NCBI GenBank assembly: GCA_964603655.1
Contig: CAZRVZ010000042.1
Span: 1 to 39,908, forward strand
Length of the DNA stretch: 39,908 bases
Source of the DNA: JACPWY01 sp964603655
Lineage (GTDB): Bacteria; Bdellovibrionota; FAC87; UBA2466
Direction of reading: 5' to 3'
Under the pieces are notes generated by a model that searched no databases, was not told the origin of the DNA, and was given only the letters and a program-made list of their open reading frames with translations. A program made the position numbers and the translations under genes. Below are positions 8,580 to 16,709 of the stretch, piece by piece; the first letter of the stretch is position 1, and each line of letters opens with the position of its first letter.

Positions 8580-9233
8580 TCAAGCACGGCGACGAATGAC
8601 CCTAAGTCCGTCACGAACCGGGAGCAGAACCGATTCCAAATTTGACTGTGAGGTCACAAAATAATTGAACTCCGACAGCGCCCTGCCATTTTCACTAGCC
8701 GAATCGGGCCAAAGCACCTCCCCTCCGTAAAGCGCGTTATCACAAACAATCACTCCGTTGGGAGACAGTAGCTCCAGTGCTCTTTCAAGATACCCGATGT
8801 AGCCTGGTTTATCGGCATCAATGAAAACCAGATCAAACGTTTCCGCCAATTCTCGCATTGAGTGGGCTGCGTCACCCAGCATTAATTGAATGTGTTCCCC
8901 GGCCGGCGATTTATCCCAAAATCGACGGGCAATCTTCGCATAATCTTCGTTTACATCCAATGTAATCAATCGCCCATTAACCGGTAATCTCTCAGCAATA
9001 CTGAGTGCGGAATACCCTGTAAAGGTACCAACCTCTAGCGCTCTAGTCGGTCTGCCCACCGGCCTGACTAGCGAGGTCAAAAACCCCAAAAAACTTCCAA
9101 CCAGCGGTCCCGAAAGCATAACGGACATCGGAATGTTTTCCCGAGTGTACTTTTCTATTTCTCGGCATGCTTGGCTGGGCGTCGTACTGTGGAGAATACA
9201 ATAATCGCTAATCTCTGGCGCGTTGATGTTCAC
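8580..9233 (-). CDS. Class I SAM-dependent O-methyltransferase (CCoAOMT-like family)
   Basis: A 217-aa soluble enzyme. The SAM-binding motif I is ALEVGTFTGYSALSIAERLP, and the acidic loop after strand 2 is LITLDVNEDYA. The metal/SAM motif is DLVFIDADKPGYIGYLERAL, and GVIVCDNALYGGEV supplies the Asp-Asn metal ligands typical of the caffeoyl-CoA/catechol O-methyltransferase family. Bacterial members methylate catechol-like hydroxyls, but the substrate here is unknown. It sits between atpZ and atpB, nine bases after atpZ, with 36 bp before atpB. There is no obvious functional link to ATP synthase; cotranscription is inferred from spacing only. Confidence 0.85.
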   Translation of the reverse strand: MNINAPEISDYCILHSTTPSQACREIEKYTRENIPMSVMLSGPLVGSFLGFLTSLVRPVGRPTRALEVGTFTGYSALSIAERLPVNGRLITLDVNEDYAKIARRFWDKSPAGEHIQLMLGDAAHSMRELAETFDLVFIDADKPGYIGYLERALELLSPNGVIVCDNALYGGEVLWPDSASENGRALSEFNYFVTSQSNLESVLLPVRDGLRVIRRRA

Positions 9234-9242
9234 TGAATGTCC

Positions 9243-9449
9243 CTACAACTTCCTCTGGGTAATAAAAATTAAATACCAAGTACCCAGTCCCATGGCCACC
9301 AGCAGACCTAAAATCAAAAAACACGGCGCAGTATCCAGCCGCCGGTCTAGCGCGGCTCCACCGAAAAACGCTCCAACAAAAAGCGCCACCTTTAACGTCG
9401 CGGCTCCTGAATAGACGGCCGCCATTCTGGACCACCTAGGATCTATCAC
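9243..9449 (-). CDS. atpZ: AtpZ/AtpI-like small membrane protein of the ATP synthase cluster
   Basis: A 68-aa protein with two predicted membrane helices (about 15-35 and 42-63). The motif GAFFGGAALDRRLDTAPCFLILGLL matches the pattern of AtpZ/AtpI-like proteins (a Gly-rich first helix, LDxxLxTxP, then a Gly-rich second helix), which assist c-ring assembly or Mg2+/Ca2+ transport. It starts with GTG in a GTGA overlap with the stop of the TPR lipoprotein gene and has AAAGGA upstream. Position at the head of the atpB/atpE genes supports the call; whether it is closer to AtpZ or AtpI is uncertain. Confidence 0.75.
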   Translation of the reverse strand: MIDPRWSRMAAVYSGAATLKVALFVGAFFGGAALDRRLDTAPCFLILGLLVAMGLGTWYLIFITQRKL

Positions 9450-10225
9450 CCATTTTTCCTTTCGCGAAGAGTAAGGTCTTGAAGGCGTTTTTCGATGATT
9501 TCCGGGCTGGGGTATTTGAGTCGAAGTTGTTCGTACTGGGCGCGGGCTGCCTTAATGTCACCAAGCTGGTCGTATCCTTGCGCGATCCAGAATTGCGCAT
9601 CAATCGCCTGCGGGTGCTGGGGGTGATGGCGAACCACCTGCTTCAACGCCTGAATGGCCAGAGCATATTTGCCCTCCATAAAATAGGCATTGCCAATTTC
9701 AAAACGCACCTTCGGAGTCAGCTCGCTTTTTGGAAAAAGTTCCAAAAACCTCTCCGACACTGACCGTGCCATATCAAAGTCATTGAGTAAAAAGTGAGAC
9801 CGGACCACCCGATAATAAAACTGGTCCTTCTCCAGCGAGTTCGGCTGCAGCTCCATCAATTTTTCATAGGCGGCAATCGCCTTCACCGAATCCCGCGTAT
9901 GATCGAAATAAATATTGGCGATTCGTTTTTCTACCTCGTATAGTCCAACTGGATCCTTTCCCAAACGACCGTACTCCCGATAACTTTGTAACGCGGATTC
10001 ATAATCCCTAAGGTATATCTCCTGCACAAATCCGAGACGATAGATTGCTTTTATCGCCATCGTGCTTTCGGGGTTTATGGCTATTCCTCGCCTCAACTCG
10101 TCTGCTGCTTCGAAATAGCTACCGCCCCGAACTTTTTCTTCGGCAAGGTCAAAAAATCGGGACTGCCGCTTCGCTGTACAGGCCACCAACAAAGCGGCGC
10201 AGAGCGTGAATGCGAAAAGCCTCAT
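9446..10225 (-). CDS. TPR-repeat lipoprotein (BamD/CpoB-like)
   Basis: A 259-aa predicted lipoprotein: MRLFAFTLCAALLVAC is a short signal with lipobox LVAC, Cys16 being the anchor. The rest is helical repeats of TPR type (FFDLAEEKVRGGSYFEAADELRRGIAINP, AIAAYEKLMELQP, GNAYFMEGKYALAIQALKQVVRHHP, QGYDQLGDIKAARAQYEQLRLKYP). The tripartite spacing and repeated A-x(2)-Y/F-x(2)-L pattern recall BamD and YbgF/CpoB, envelope scaffolds in outer-membrane assembly or division. Its exact partner cannot be read from sequence. It is translationally coupled on both sides, overlapping gyrA as ATGA and atpZ as GTGA. Confidence 0.8.
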   Translation of the reverse strand: MRLFAFTLCAALLVACTAKRQSRFFDLAEEKVRGGSYFEAADELRRGIAINPESTMAIKAIYRLGFVQEIYLRDYESALQSYREYGRLGKDPVGLYEVEKRIANIYFDHTRDSVKAIAAYEKLMELQPNSLEKDQFYYRVVRSHFLLNDFDMARSVSERFLELFPKSELTPKVRFEIGNAYFMEGKYALAIQALKQVVRHHPQHPQAIDAQFWIAQGYDQLGDIKAARAQYEQLRLKYPSPEIIEKRLQDLTLRERKNG

Positions 10226-12711
10226 GCATTCCCGGATGGACCATCGGTAGTCGTTGAATCGACCGCCGATTCCTCGGTCTCACCGTCAATTATTTTTGCG
10301 ACCGCACCCACCGACTCGCCCTCATCCAACGAAATGAGCCGCACACCCTGGGCGATTCGACCCACCTCGGAAATCTCGGAAACGCGCGTTCGAATGACCT
10401 TCCCATGGTTGGAAGCAATGATGATCTCATCGGAATCTACGACCTGCCGAACAGCGACCACGGGTCCGTTCTTGTCGATTATCTTCATGGTCATAATTCC
10501 GGATCCACCCCGCCCCGTGAGTCGATACTCCTCCAGCGGCGTTCTTTTACCAAACCCTTTCTCGGTGACTGTGAGAATCTGCGCCCCTGAGGTCGGATTT
10601 AGAATCTCCATTCCAATGACCTCGTCCCCGGCCTCGAGCCTCATCCCACTTACACCGCGAGCCGACCGCCCCACCGATCTCACCTCCGACTCTTCGAAAC
10701 GGATTGCCTGTCCCAAACGACTTACCAAAACAACATTATCGGTGCCGCTGGTAATTTTTGCGTCGACCACGGCGTCCCCCTCATCGATGGTGAGAGCGAT
10801 GATTCCTTTACGATTGGGGCGCGAAAACTGATCCAGGCTGGTCTTCTTAATGACCCCCTTCGCAGTGGCCATGATCACGTGTTCAGTAGCTTTATACTCC
10901 TTCACAGCAAGAACCGCCTGAACACGCTCATTTGTACTCAGATTCAACAGGTTAATGATGGGTTTTCCCTTCGCCGTCCTCCCGGCCTCTGGAATTTTGT
11001 GAACCTTGAGCCAATAGACGCGGCCCTGATCCGTAAAACACAAAATACTATCATGCGTACTGGCGACAAAAATACTCCAAATAAAATCTTCCTCTTTTGT
11101 ACCCGCTCCGATGATCCCTTTGCCGCCCCTCCTCTGCGCTCGATAGGAATCGACGTGAAGCCGTTTGATGTAACCGGTATAGGTTACGGTTACTACGGCT
11201 GACTCATCACTTATCAGATCCTCCGCCGTCATTTCTTCTTGCTCTTCCATGAACTGCGTTCGACGGTCATCTCCAAAATCCTTGTTTACCTGATCCAGCT
11301 CTTTGCCAATAATGGAAAGAACCTTGCCCTCATCGGCTAAAACGGCCTTCAACTGAGCAATAATTCCAATGGTTTCCTGATACTCTTGAACAATTTTTTC
11401 GCGCTCTAGACCCGTCAAACGCTGCAGGCGCATTTCTAAAATGGCCTTCGCCTGCACCACTGTGAATAAAAATTTAGCGATCAGTCTTTCCTGTGCCTCG
11501 CTCGGGCTCGCCGCCTTACGGATGAGTGAAACCACCTCATCCAGGTTTTCCAGCGCCTTTTTGAGTGCTTCCAATAGATGTGCCCGCTCTTCGGCTTTCT
11601 TGAGCTCAAAAATGGTCCGGCGGGTAACGACGTCTTTTCGATGATTCAAGAATGCGGTCAGGAGTTCCTTCAGGTTCATGACCTTTGGCTGCTTGTGGTC
11701 CAAGGCCAGCATGCTGATTCCGAAAGAAACCTGCATTTGAGTGAGTTTAAATAACTGGTTTAGGATAACTCGGCTGTCTTCGCCCTTTTTCAATTCATAG
11801 ACGACCCGCATTCCCTTGCGGTCCGATTCATCGCGAAGATCGGAAATTCCCTCAACCTTTTTTTCTCTGACTAAGTCGGCGACACTTTCGATGAGTTTTG
11901 CCTTGTTAACCTGGTACGGAAGTTCCGTAATGATAATTCGCTCTCTATCGCCCTTAAACGGCTCAATTTCCGTGCGCGCACGCAGGTAAATGACGCCCTT
12001 CCCGGTCGCGTACGCGTCCTTCAGACCCCTTCGACCATAAATGAATCCCCCCGTCGGAAAATCCGGCCCCGGAATTAACCGAGTCAAATCGGCTATTGAT
12101 ACATCCGGGCGTTCAATCAGGGCTTTGAGTCCCAAGATTATTTCTCTAAGGTTGTGAGGTGGAATATTGGTCGCCATTCCAACCGCGATTCCCGAGGACC
12201 CATTCACTAATAGGTTGGGTATCTTCGTGGGAAGCACCGCCGGCTCCACGAGTGAGTTATCATAATTGGGCACAAAACCGACGGTTTCTTTATCCAAATC
12301 CGACAAAACATCATTTGATATTTTGGCGAGCCTTACCTCAGTATATCGCATCGCCGCAGCTGAATCACCATCGACCGATCCAAAATTTCCCTGTCCGTCA
12401 ACGAGAGTGTAGCGCATGCTAAACACCTGCGCTAACCGCACCATCGTTTCATAAACCGCCAAATCCCCGTGTGGGTGATACTTTCCAATTACATCGCCTA
12501 CAATTCGAGCCGATTTTTTGTACGGTTTATCATGGGTGTTTCCCAAGTCGTACATGGCGTATAGGATTCGCCGGTGAACCGGCTTCATTCCGTCGCGTGC
12601 ATCCGGAAGTGCCCGACCAACGATAACGCTCATCGCGTATTCAAGATACGCATCCTTCATTTGCCGTTCGATGCTGACCTGGGTTACTAGGCTTTTTGAA
12701 TCCAGTTCCAT
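10222..12711 (-). CDS. gyrA: DNA gyrase subunit A
   Basis: An 829-aa type IIA topoisomerase breakage-reunion subunit; with GyrB it introduces negative supercoils. The catalytic tyrosine is Tyr123 in AAAMRYTEVRLAKI. The C-terminal beta-pinwheel contains the GyrA box QRRGGKG (about residues 535-541), which separates it from ParC. The quinolone-binding helix reads HPHGDLAVYETMVRLAQ: Leu84 stands where E. coli has Ser83, and Glu88 where it has Asp87. The C terminus ends in an acidic, Ser/Thr-rich tail. Its ATG shares one base with the gyrB stop (TGATG), and its stop overlaps the downstream lipoprotein ATG, so translation is probably coupled through all three. Confidence 0.98.
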   Translation of the reverse strand: MELDSKSLVTQVSIERQMKDAYLEYAMSVIVGRALPDARDGMKPVHRRILYAMYDLGNTHDKPYKKSARIVGDVIGKYHPHGDLAVYETMVRLAQVFSMRYTLVDGQGNFGSVDGDSAAAMRYTEVRLAKISNDVLSDLDKETVGFVPNYDNSLVEPAVLPTKIPNLLVNGSSGIAVGMATNIPPHNLREIILGLKALIERPDVSIADLTRLIPGPDFPTGGFIYGRRGLKDAYATGKGVIYLRARTEIEPFKGDRERIIITELPYQVNKAKLIESVADLVREKKVEGISDLRDESDRKGMRVVYELKKGEDSRVILNQLFKLTQMQVSFGISMLALDHKQPKVMNLKELLTAFLNHRKDVVTRRTIFELKKAEERAHLLEALKKALENLDEVVSLIRKAASPSEAQERLIAKFLFTVVQAKAILEMRLQRLTGLEREKIVQEYQETIGIIAQLKAVLADEGKVLSIIGKELDQVNKDFGDDRRTQFMEEQEEMTAEDLISDESAVVTVTYTGYIKRLHVDSYRAQRRGGKGIIGAGTKEEDFIWSIFVASTHDSILCFTDQGRVYWLKVHKIPEAGRTAKGKPIINLLNLSTNERVQAVLAVKEYKATEHVIMATAKGVIKKTSLDQFSRPNRKGIIALTIDEGDAVVDAKITSGTDNVVLVSRLGQAIRFEESEVRSVGRSARGVSGMRLEAGDEVIGMEILNPTSGAQILTVTEKGFGKRTPLEEYRLTGRGGSGIMTMKIIDKNGPVVAVRQVVDSDEIIIASNHGKVIRTRVSEISEVGRIAQGVRLISLDEGESVGAVAKIIDGETEESAVDSTTTDGPSGNA

Positions 12712-15137
12712 CAGATGTCCAGGCTCCGAACATTCAGGGCATTCGCTTCGATAAAATCCCGTCTCGGTTTTACCTGGTCACCCATCAGTGTAGAAAAAAT
12801 ATTGTCTGCCTCTATCGCGTCGTCTATTTGCACCTGCAAGAGTAATCGCACCGCCGGGTCCATCGTGGTTTCCCACAATTGTTCAGGATTCATCTCTCCG
12901 AGACCTTTATACCGCTGAATGTGAAGGCCCCCCTGTCCAGACGCTTTCACAAACAATCGCAAATTTTCAACCGAAGAAAATGTGTGTTCCTTTTTATCGG
13001 CGTCCACAACTTTAAAGGGCGGATCTCCTAATTTTCGAACCACCTCGGCGGACCGACGAAGCTCCTGTAACTGCGATGAGGCCAAAAGTTCGAGTCCAAT
13101 TCTCGAGCGATATTTTAGATTGTTCAACGTCGCGGTAGTCTCCGCGTGAAAGGCCCCGTGTTCCTCATCATTTGTAATTGAATACGCAAACTGGCCCCCT
13201 TCTTTCTGAACGCCTTTCGAGTACGCATCCAGTAATACCGCCATTTTTTTTTCATCCTTGGCTACCGTTTCGTCCCACCGATTATCCATGGCAATGTGCC
13301 GAATCAGGGCAATGTCCGATTTTCGAGCAATCCCATTGAGCAAGTCCTCGAAGCTGGTAATTTTGCGAAAAACATTTCTAGCGACGACCCGCTCAACCTT
13401 TCCCGCCGAAGAAAACAGGTCTATCTCTTCGAGGGCCTGAGTGAAAACAAAGTCTTCTAGCTGCGTATCATCCATTAAATACCGCTCGACTTTAGATTTT
13501 TTGACCTTATAAAGCGGCGGCTGTGCGATATACAGATAGCCCTTTTCGATAATTTCAGGCATTTGTCGGTAAAAAAAGGTGAGTAGAAGCGTCCTGATAT
13601 GGGCACCATCCACATCGGCATCGGTCATGATAATGACCTTGTGATAACGAATCTTCGATACATCATAATCTTCTTTGCCGATTCCAGTTCCTAGAGCCGT
13701 AATAAGTGTCCGAATTTCGCTAAATTCGAGCATCTTATCGAAACGGGCTTTCTCGACATTTAAAATTTTTCCCTTCAGCGGCAAAATGGCTTGGTTTTTT
13801 CTATCCCTAGCCTGTTTTGCAGAGCCTCCAGCGGAATCTCCCTCGACCAAGTAAAGTTCGCAAAGAGCCGGATCTTTTTCCTGGCAGTCCGCCATCTTTC
13901 CCGGCAATCCACCCATATCCAATGCGGATTTTCTTCGCGTGAGATCCCGTGCCTTTTTGGCGGCAACCCGAGCTCTTCCGCCTTCAATTGCCTTAGCCGA
14001 AATTTTTTTGGCATCCCCTGGGTTTTCATCGAGAAAAATCGCAAACCGCTCGTTGAGAAGATTTTCAACCAGCCCCTTAACCTCGGAGTTTCCCAGTTTT
14101 GTTTTTGTTTGTCCCTCAAACTGAGGGGTTGGAATTTTGACTGAAATTACCGCCGTCAACCCTTCCCGGACGTCTTCACCCTGCAAGCTCTCTTCAAAAT
14201 CACGGTTGAGTCCGTGCGATTCGATGTACTTATTTACACATTTGGTGAGCGCCGTCTTGAATCCTGCGAGGTGAGTACCCCCTTCAATCGTGTTAATGTT
14301 GTTGGCAAAAGCAAATATATTTTCCTTATAACCATCGTTCCACTGCATAGCTACCTCGAGATGGATTCCCCGAGATTCAGCATAAAAATAGATCACCGAA
14401 TCATGAATTTTGGTTTTGGATCGGTTGAGGTAATCGACGAAAGATTTCAATCCCCCCTCTGAGTAAAACTCCTGCGTTTTTTCGGCCCGCTCATCCGTCA
14501 GAACCAAACGTATTCCTTTATTTAAAAAGGAAAGTTCCCTAACCCTATTTATGATGATGTCGCTGTTGTAATCACCGGTTTCAAAAATCTCGGTGTCGGG
14601 TTTAAATGTAACCTTAGTTCCCGTTTTCTGACTCTTACCCACCTCGGCTACTGGGCCTTTCGGTATCCCCTTTTCGTAAATCTGCTCAAAAACCTTGCCG
14701 TCGCGTCGCACCTCAATTTGCAAACGACTGGAGAGTGCGTTTACGACCGCGGCCCCTACGCCGTGAAGACCACCTGAAACTTTATAGCTGCTATTGTCGA
14801 ATTTTCCGCCGGCGTGCAGCATCGTCATGACGACTTCGAGCGCTGATATTTTTTCAGTCTTGTGGATCTCGACGGGAATACCTCGTCCGTCATCCTCAAC
14901 CGTTACTGAGTTATCGACATGAATTGCGATGCTGATGTTTTTGCAATAACCGGCTAGTGCCTCATCTATCGCATTATCGACTATTTCCCAAACCAGGTGG
15001 TGCAAGCCGCGCGCACCCGTATCTCCAATATACATTCCTGGGCGTTTTCGAACAGCCTCTAACCCTTCAAGGACCTGAATAGAGTCAGCACTGTACGACC
15101 CGGAGGCCGGCTGCGTTTCTTCGTTGTCTGAGTTCAT
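12711..15137 (-). CDS. gyrB: DNA gyrase subunit B
   Basis: An 808-aa ATPase subunit of gyrase. The GHKL ATP site shows EIVDNAIDEA (51-60), DDGRGIPV (82-89) and GGLHGVGAAVVNALS (122-136). The TOPRIM domain has EGDSAGGSA (432-440), PLKGKILNVEKARFDKML and MTDADVDGAHI. The length and the extra ~165 residues after the DxD motif match the proteobacterial long form (E. coli, 804 aa), not the ~640-aa Gram-positive form. The C-terminal QRYKGLGEMNPEQLWETTMDP is intact. Residues matching the E. coli quinolone-associated Asp426 and Lys447 are conserved. It begins 12 bp after dnaN, with no recF between. Confidence 0.98.
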   Translation of the reverse strand: MNSDNEETQPASGSYSADSIQVLEGLEAVRKRPGMYIGDTGARGLHHLVWEIVDNAIDEALAGYCKNISIAIHVDNSVTVEDDGRGIPVEIHKTEKISALEVVMTMLHAGGKFDNSSYKVSGGLHGVGAAVVNALSSRLQIEVRRDGKVFEQIYEKGIPKGPVAEVGKSQKTGTKVTFKPDTEIFETGDYNSDIIINRVRELSFLNKGIRLVLTDERAEKTQEFYSEGGLKSFVDYLNRSKTKIHDSVIYFYAESRGIHLEVAMQWNDGYKENIFAFANNINTIEGGTHLAGFKTALTKCVNKYIESHGLNRDFEESLQGEDVREGLTAVISVKIPTPQFEGQTKTKLGNSEVKGLVENLLNERFAIFLDENPGDAKKISAKAIEGGRARVAAKKARDLTRRKSALDMGGLPGKMADCQEKDPALCELYLVEGDSAGGSAKQARDRKNQAILPLKGKILNVEKARFDKMLEFSEIRTLITALGTGIGKEDYDVSKIRYHKVIIMTDADVDGAHIRTLLLTFFYRQMPEIIEKGYLYIAQPPLYKVKKSKVERYLMDDTQLEDFVFTQALEEIDLFSSAGKVERVVARNVFRKITSFEDLLNGIARKSDIALIRHIAMDNRWDETVAKDEKKMAVLLDAYSKGVQKEGGQFAYSITNDEEHGAFHAETTATLNNLKYRSRIGLELLASSQLQELRRSAEVVRKLGDPPFKVVDADKKEHTFSSVENLRLFVKASGQGGLHIQRYKGLGEMNPEQLWETTMDPAVRLLLQVQIDDAIEADNIFSTLMGDQVKPRRDFIEANALNVRSLDI

Positions 15138-15149
15138 GAGATGAATTTT

Positions 15150-16286
15150 TCAGATTCGCATCGGCATCACTACACTGGTGTGGTTCGGCCCACTTGTCGC
15201 TCGAATCACTCCCGGATTCTGCTTACCTCGAATCTCTAAGAGTACGTTTTCACTTTCGATGGTCGAAATAGCGTCAATTAAATAACGAGAATTGAAACCC
15301 AATTTCAACTCCTCGCCCTCGTAACTAACCGCCAATTCTTCCTTCGCGTCGCCCAACTCCGGGCTTTGGCTGGATACCTGCAGCAACCCCGGCGTTAAAC
15401 TGAACGTTACACTACGAGATTTGTCGGATGACATCAAAGAAATTCTTTTTAGGGCGGCTAAAAGTTCGTCCCTGTTTAAGGTAATTCCCCCCGCGGGGCT
15501 TTCAGGAATTATTCGCCGATAATCCGCGTATTTTCCCTCAATTAATCTCATCGAAATAACAATATTCTCTCTTTTTACGAAAAGTACTCTTCCTCGTATC
15601 GTGACAAAAAAATCGTCTTTTCCTTCAGACAAAAGTCGTCTCAACTCGAAAAGCCCTTTTCGAGGAACAATCACCCCTTCTTCAAATTGTTTCCAGGCAG
15701 CATCTTCAAATAACGCCTCAGGATCATCCACCAGGGCTAGCCGGTGCGCGTCAGTAGCAATCATTCTGAAGGACTTTTTTTCCTGTTCCCTAATGGTTTC
15801 AAAATAGACCCCATTTAAATGATAACGCGCCCCGTCGGTTGATGCGGCGTATAGAGTTTTGTCTAACATCGATAAAACGGCTGGGCCGTTCATTCGAATA
15901 AACTCCTTCGAGTCTTCTTCAGAAAACGCGGGCATTTCCGGAAAATCTTCCGCGGGCATACCCACAATATTAAAAACCATTTTATTGGCCACGATTTCGA
16001 GCCGATTATTGTCCTTGGATTGAAAATGAATGGTGGTCTCTGGGAGTTCCCTTACAATATCGAATAGAATGCGAGCCTTGACCGTTATAGCCCCCTTTTC
16101 GGTCACATCTGCGGGGAGCAGTGATTGAATACCAACCTCTAAATCGGTTGCACACAAAGAAAGACCCTGTTTATCCGCTTTCAGGAGTGCGTTAGTTAAA
16201 ATTTGCATGTTAGTGCGCCTCTCAACCACGTTTTGTACGCGCTGCAGTCCTAAAAGCAGGGAGGATTTTGAAATAATGAGTTTCAT
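15150..16286 (-). CDS. dnaN: DNA polymerase III sliding clamp (beta subunit)
   Basis: A 378-aa ring-forming clamp that tethers Pol III and many partners to DNA. It starts MKLIISKSSLLLGLQRVQNVVERR and ends VVMPMRI, the characteristic C-terminal (M/L)PMR motif that lines the partner-binding pocket. Three clamp-fold domains of roughly 125 residues are consistent with the length. AGAAGGA lies nine bases before the ATG. It is the first gene of the minus-strand run leaving the putative origin and directly borders the DnaA-box region, so its promoter must overlap the TAG/TAA trinucleotide run. Confidence 0.97.
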   Translation of the reverse strand: MKLIISKSSLLLGLQRVQNVVERRTNMQILTNALLKADKQGLSLCATDLEVGIQSLLPADVTEKGAITVKARILFDIVRELPETTIHFQSKDNNRLEIVANKMVFNIVGMPAEDFPEMPAFSEEDSKEFIRMNGPAVLSMLDKTLYAASTDGARYHLNGVYFETIREQEKKSFRMIATDAHRLALVDDPEALFEDAAWKQFEEGVIVPRKGLFELRRLLSEGKDDFFVTIRGRVLFVKRENIVISMRLIEGKYADYRRIIPESPAGGITLNRDELLAALKRISLMSSDKSRSVTFSLTPGLLQVSSQSPELGDAKEELAVSYEGEELKLGFNSRYLIDAISTIESENVLLEIRGKQNPGVIRATSGPNHTSVVMPMRI

Positions 16287-16331
16287 CGTGGTCCTTCTTT
16301 CTTAGATTCTTATTAAGAGCATATATAGATC

Positions 16332-16352
16332 TTATAATAGTAGTAGTAATAT
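16332..16352. promoter_or_regulatory. DnaA-trio-like trinucleotide run
   Basis: The + strand reads TTA-TAA-TAG-TAG-TAG-TAA-TAT, followed by a short ACG and then two DnaA-box-like 9-mers at 16357 and 16365. DnaA-trios, repeats of 3'-(G/A)AT-5' beside a DnaA box, are known to load DnaA on single-stranded DNA during origin opening. The polarity of the run toward the boxes fits that arrangement. Its function here is inferred. Confidence 0.55.
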
Positions 16353-16466
16353 ACGTTGTTGAAATGTTGAAAACCCACTTAAGTTCATAAAATCATTTAA
16401 CATGACACGGTGGAAAACTATGTGGATAACCGAGTAACCCCCTAGACCTGAACTGTGGATAACTAG

Positions 16467-16532
16467 TTATCAACAAGTTATCAACAAACTATTAACAAAC
16501 TATTAACAAGCTTATTAACAGACTTTTCAACA
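16467..16532 (+). repeat. Helically phased array of six DnaA-box-like 9-mers
   Basis: Six related 9-mers start at 16467, 16478, 16489, 16500, 16512 and 16524, spaced 11, 11, 11, 12 and 12 bp and all in the same direction. The first two (TTATCAACA) differ from the DnaA consensus TTATCCACA at one position and the rest diverge further. One-turn spacing would place bound proteins on one face of the helix, as in cooperative DnaA filaments. Confidence 0.75.
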
Positions 16533-16647
16533 ACACAATTTTGCAAAATCGTCGATAAATAGCAATAGATATGACGTAGTGTAATGTATGACTATATATT
16601 GCAATATGATGTTGTTTTCTAAATCAGGGTTTTATGAAGTCAATATT

Positions 16648-16676
16648 TTGACACGACACACCGATTCCTTTAAGAA
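16648..16676 (+). promoter_or_regulatory. Candidate promoter of the permease-dehydrogenase operon
   Basis: An exact TTGACA at 16648-16653 is followed 17 bases later by TAAGAA at 16671-16676, a weak -10. It lies about 35 bp before the permease ATG at 16710. The exact -35 with ideal spacing is the reason for the call. Confidence 0.45.
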
Positions 16677-16709
16677 CGCTCTACACGCCAATCGTGGGGG
16701 CTAAGGAAT

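Larger units (their letters stand above)
16310..16550. other. Putative chromosomal replication origin (oriC)
   Basis: A gene-free AT-rich stretch next to dnaN. It holds two exact DnaA boxes in the same orientation (TGTGGATAA at 16421-16429 and 16454-16462), then a phased series of related 9-mers reading the other way: TTATCAACA (16467, 16478), CTATTAACA (16489, 16500), TTATTAACA (16512) and TTTTCAACA (16524). Two further boxes, TGTTGAAAT (16357) and TGTTGAAAA (16365), flank a TAG/TAA run at 16332-16352. The sampled + strand is C-rich to the left (10621-10680: 31 C, 11 G) and G-rich to the right (21301-21360: 18 G, 9 C; 21841-21900: 22 G, 10 C), as expected if replication starts between. Confidence 0.8.

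Noticed and set aside
10334..10831. 165-aa + strand open frame opposite gyrA
   Set aside because: It is antisense to a clearly functional gyrA, has no recognisable domain and follows from the codon pattern of the opposite strand.
10871..10884. CACGTG-centred sequence in gyrA as a third parS
   Set aside because: Only the six-base core agrees; the flanking halves do not match either parS type.
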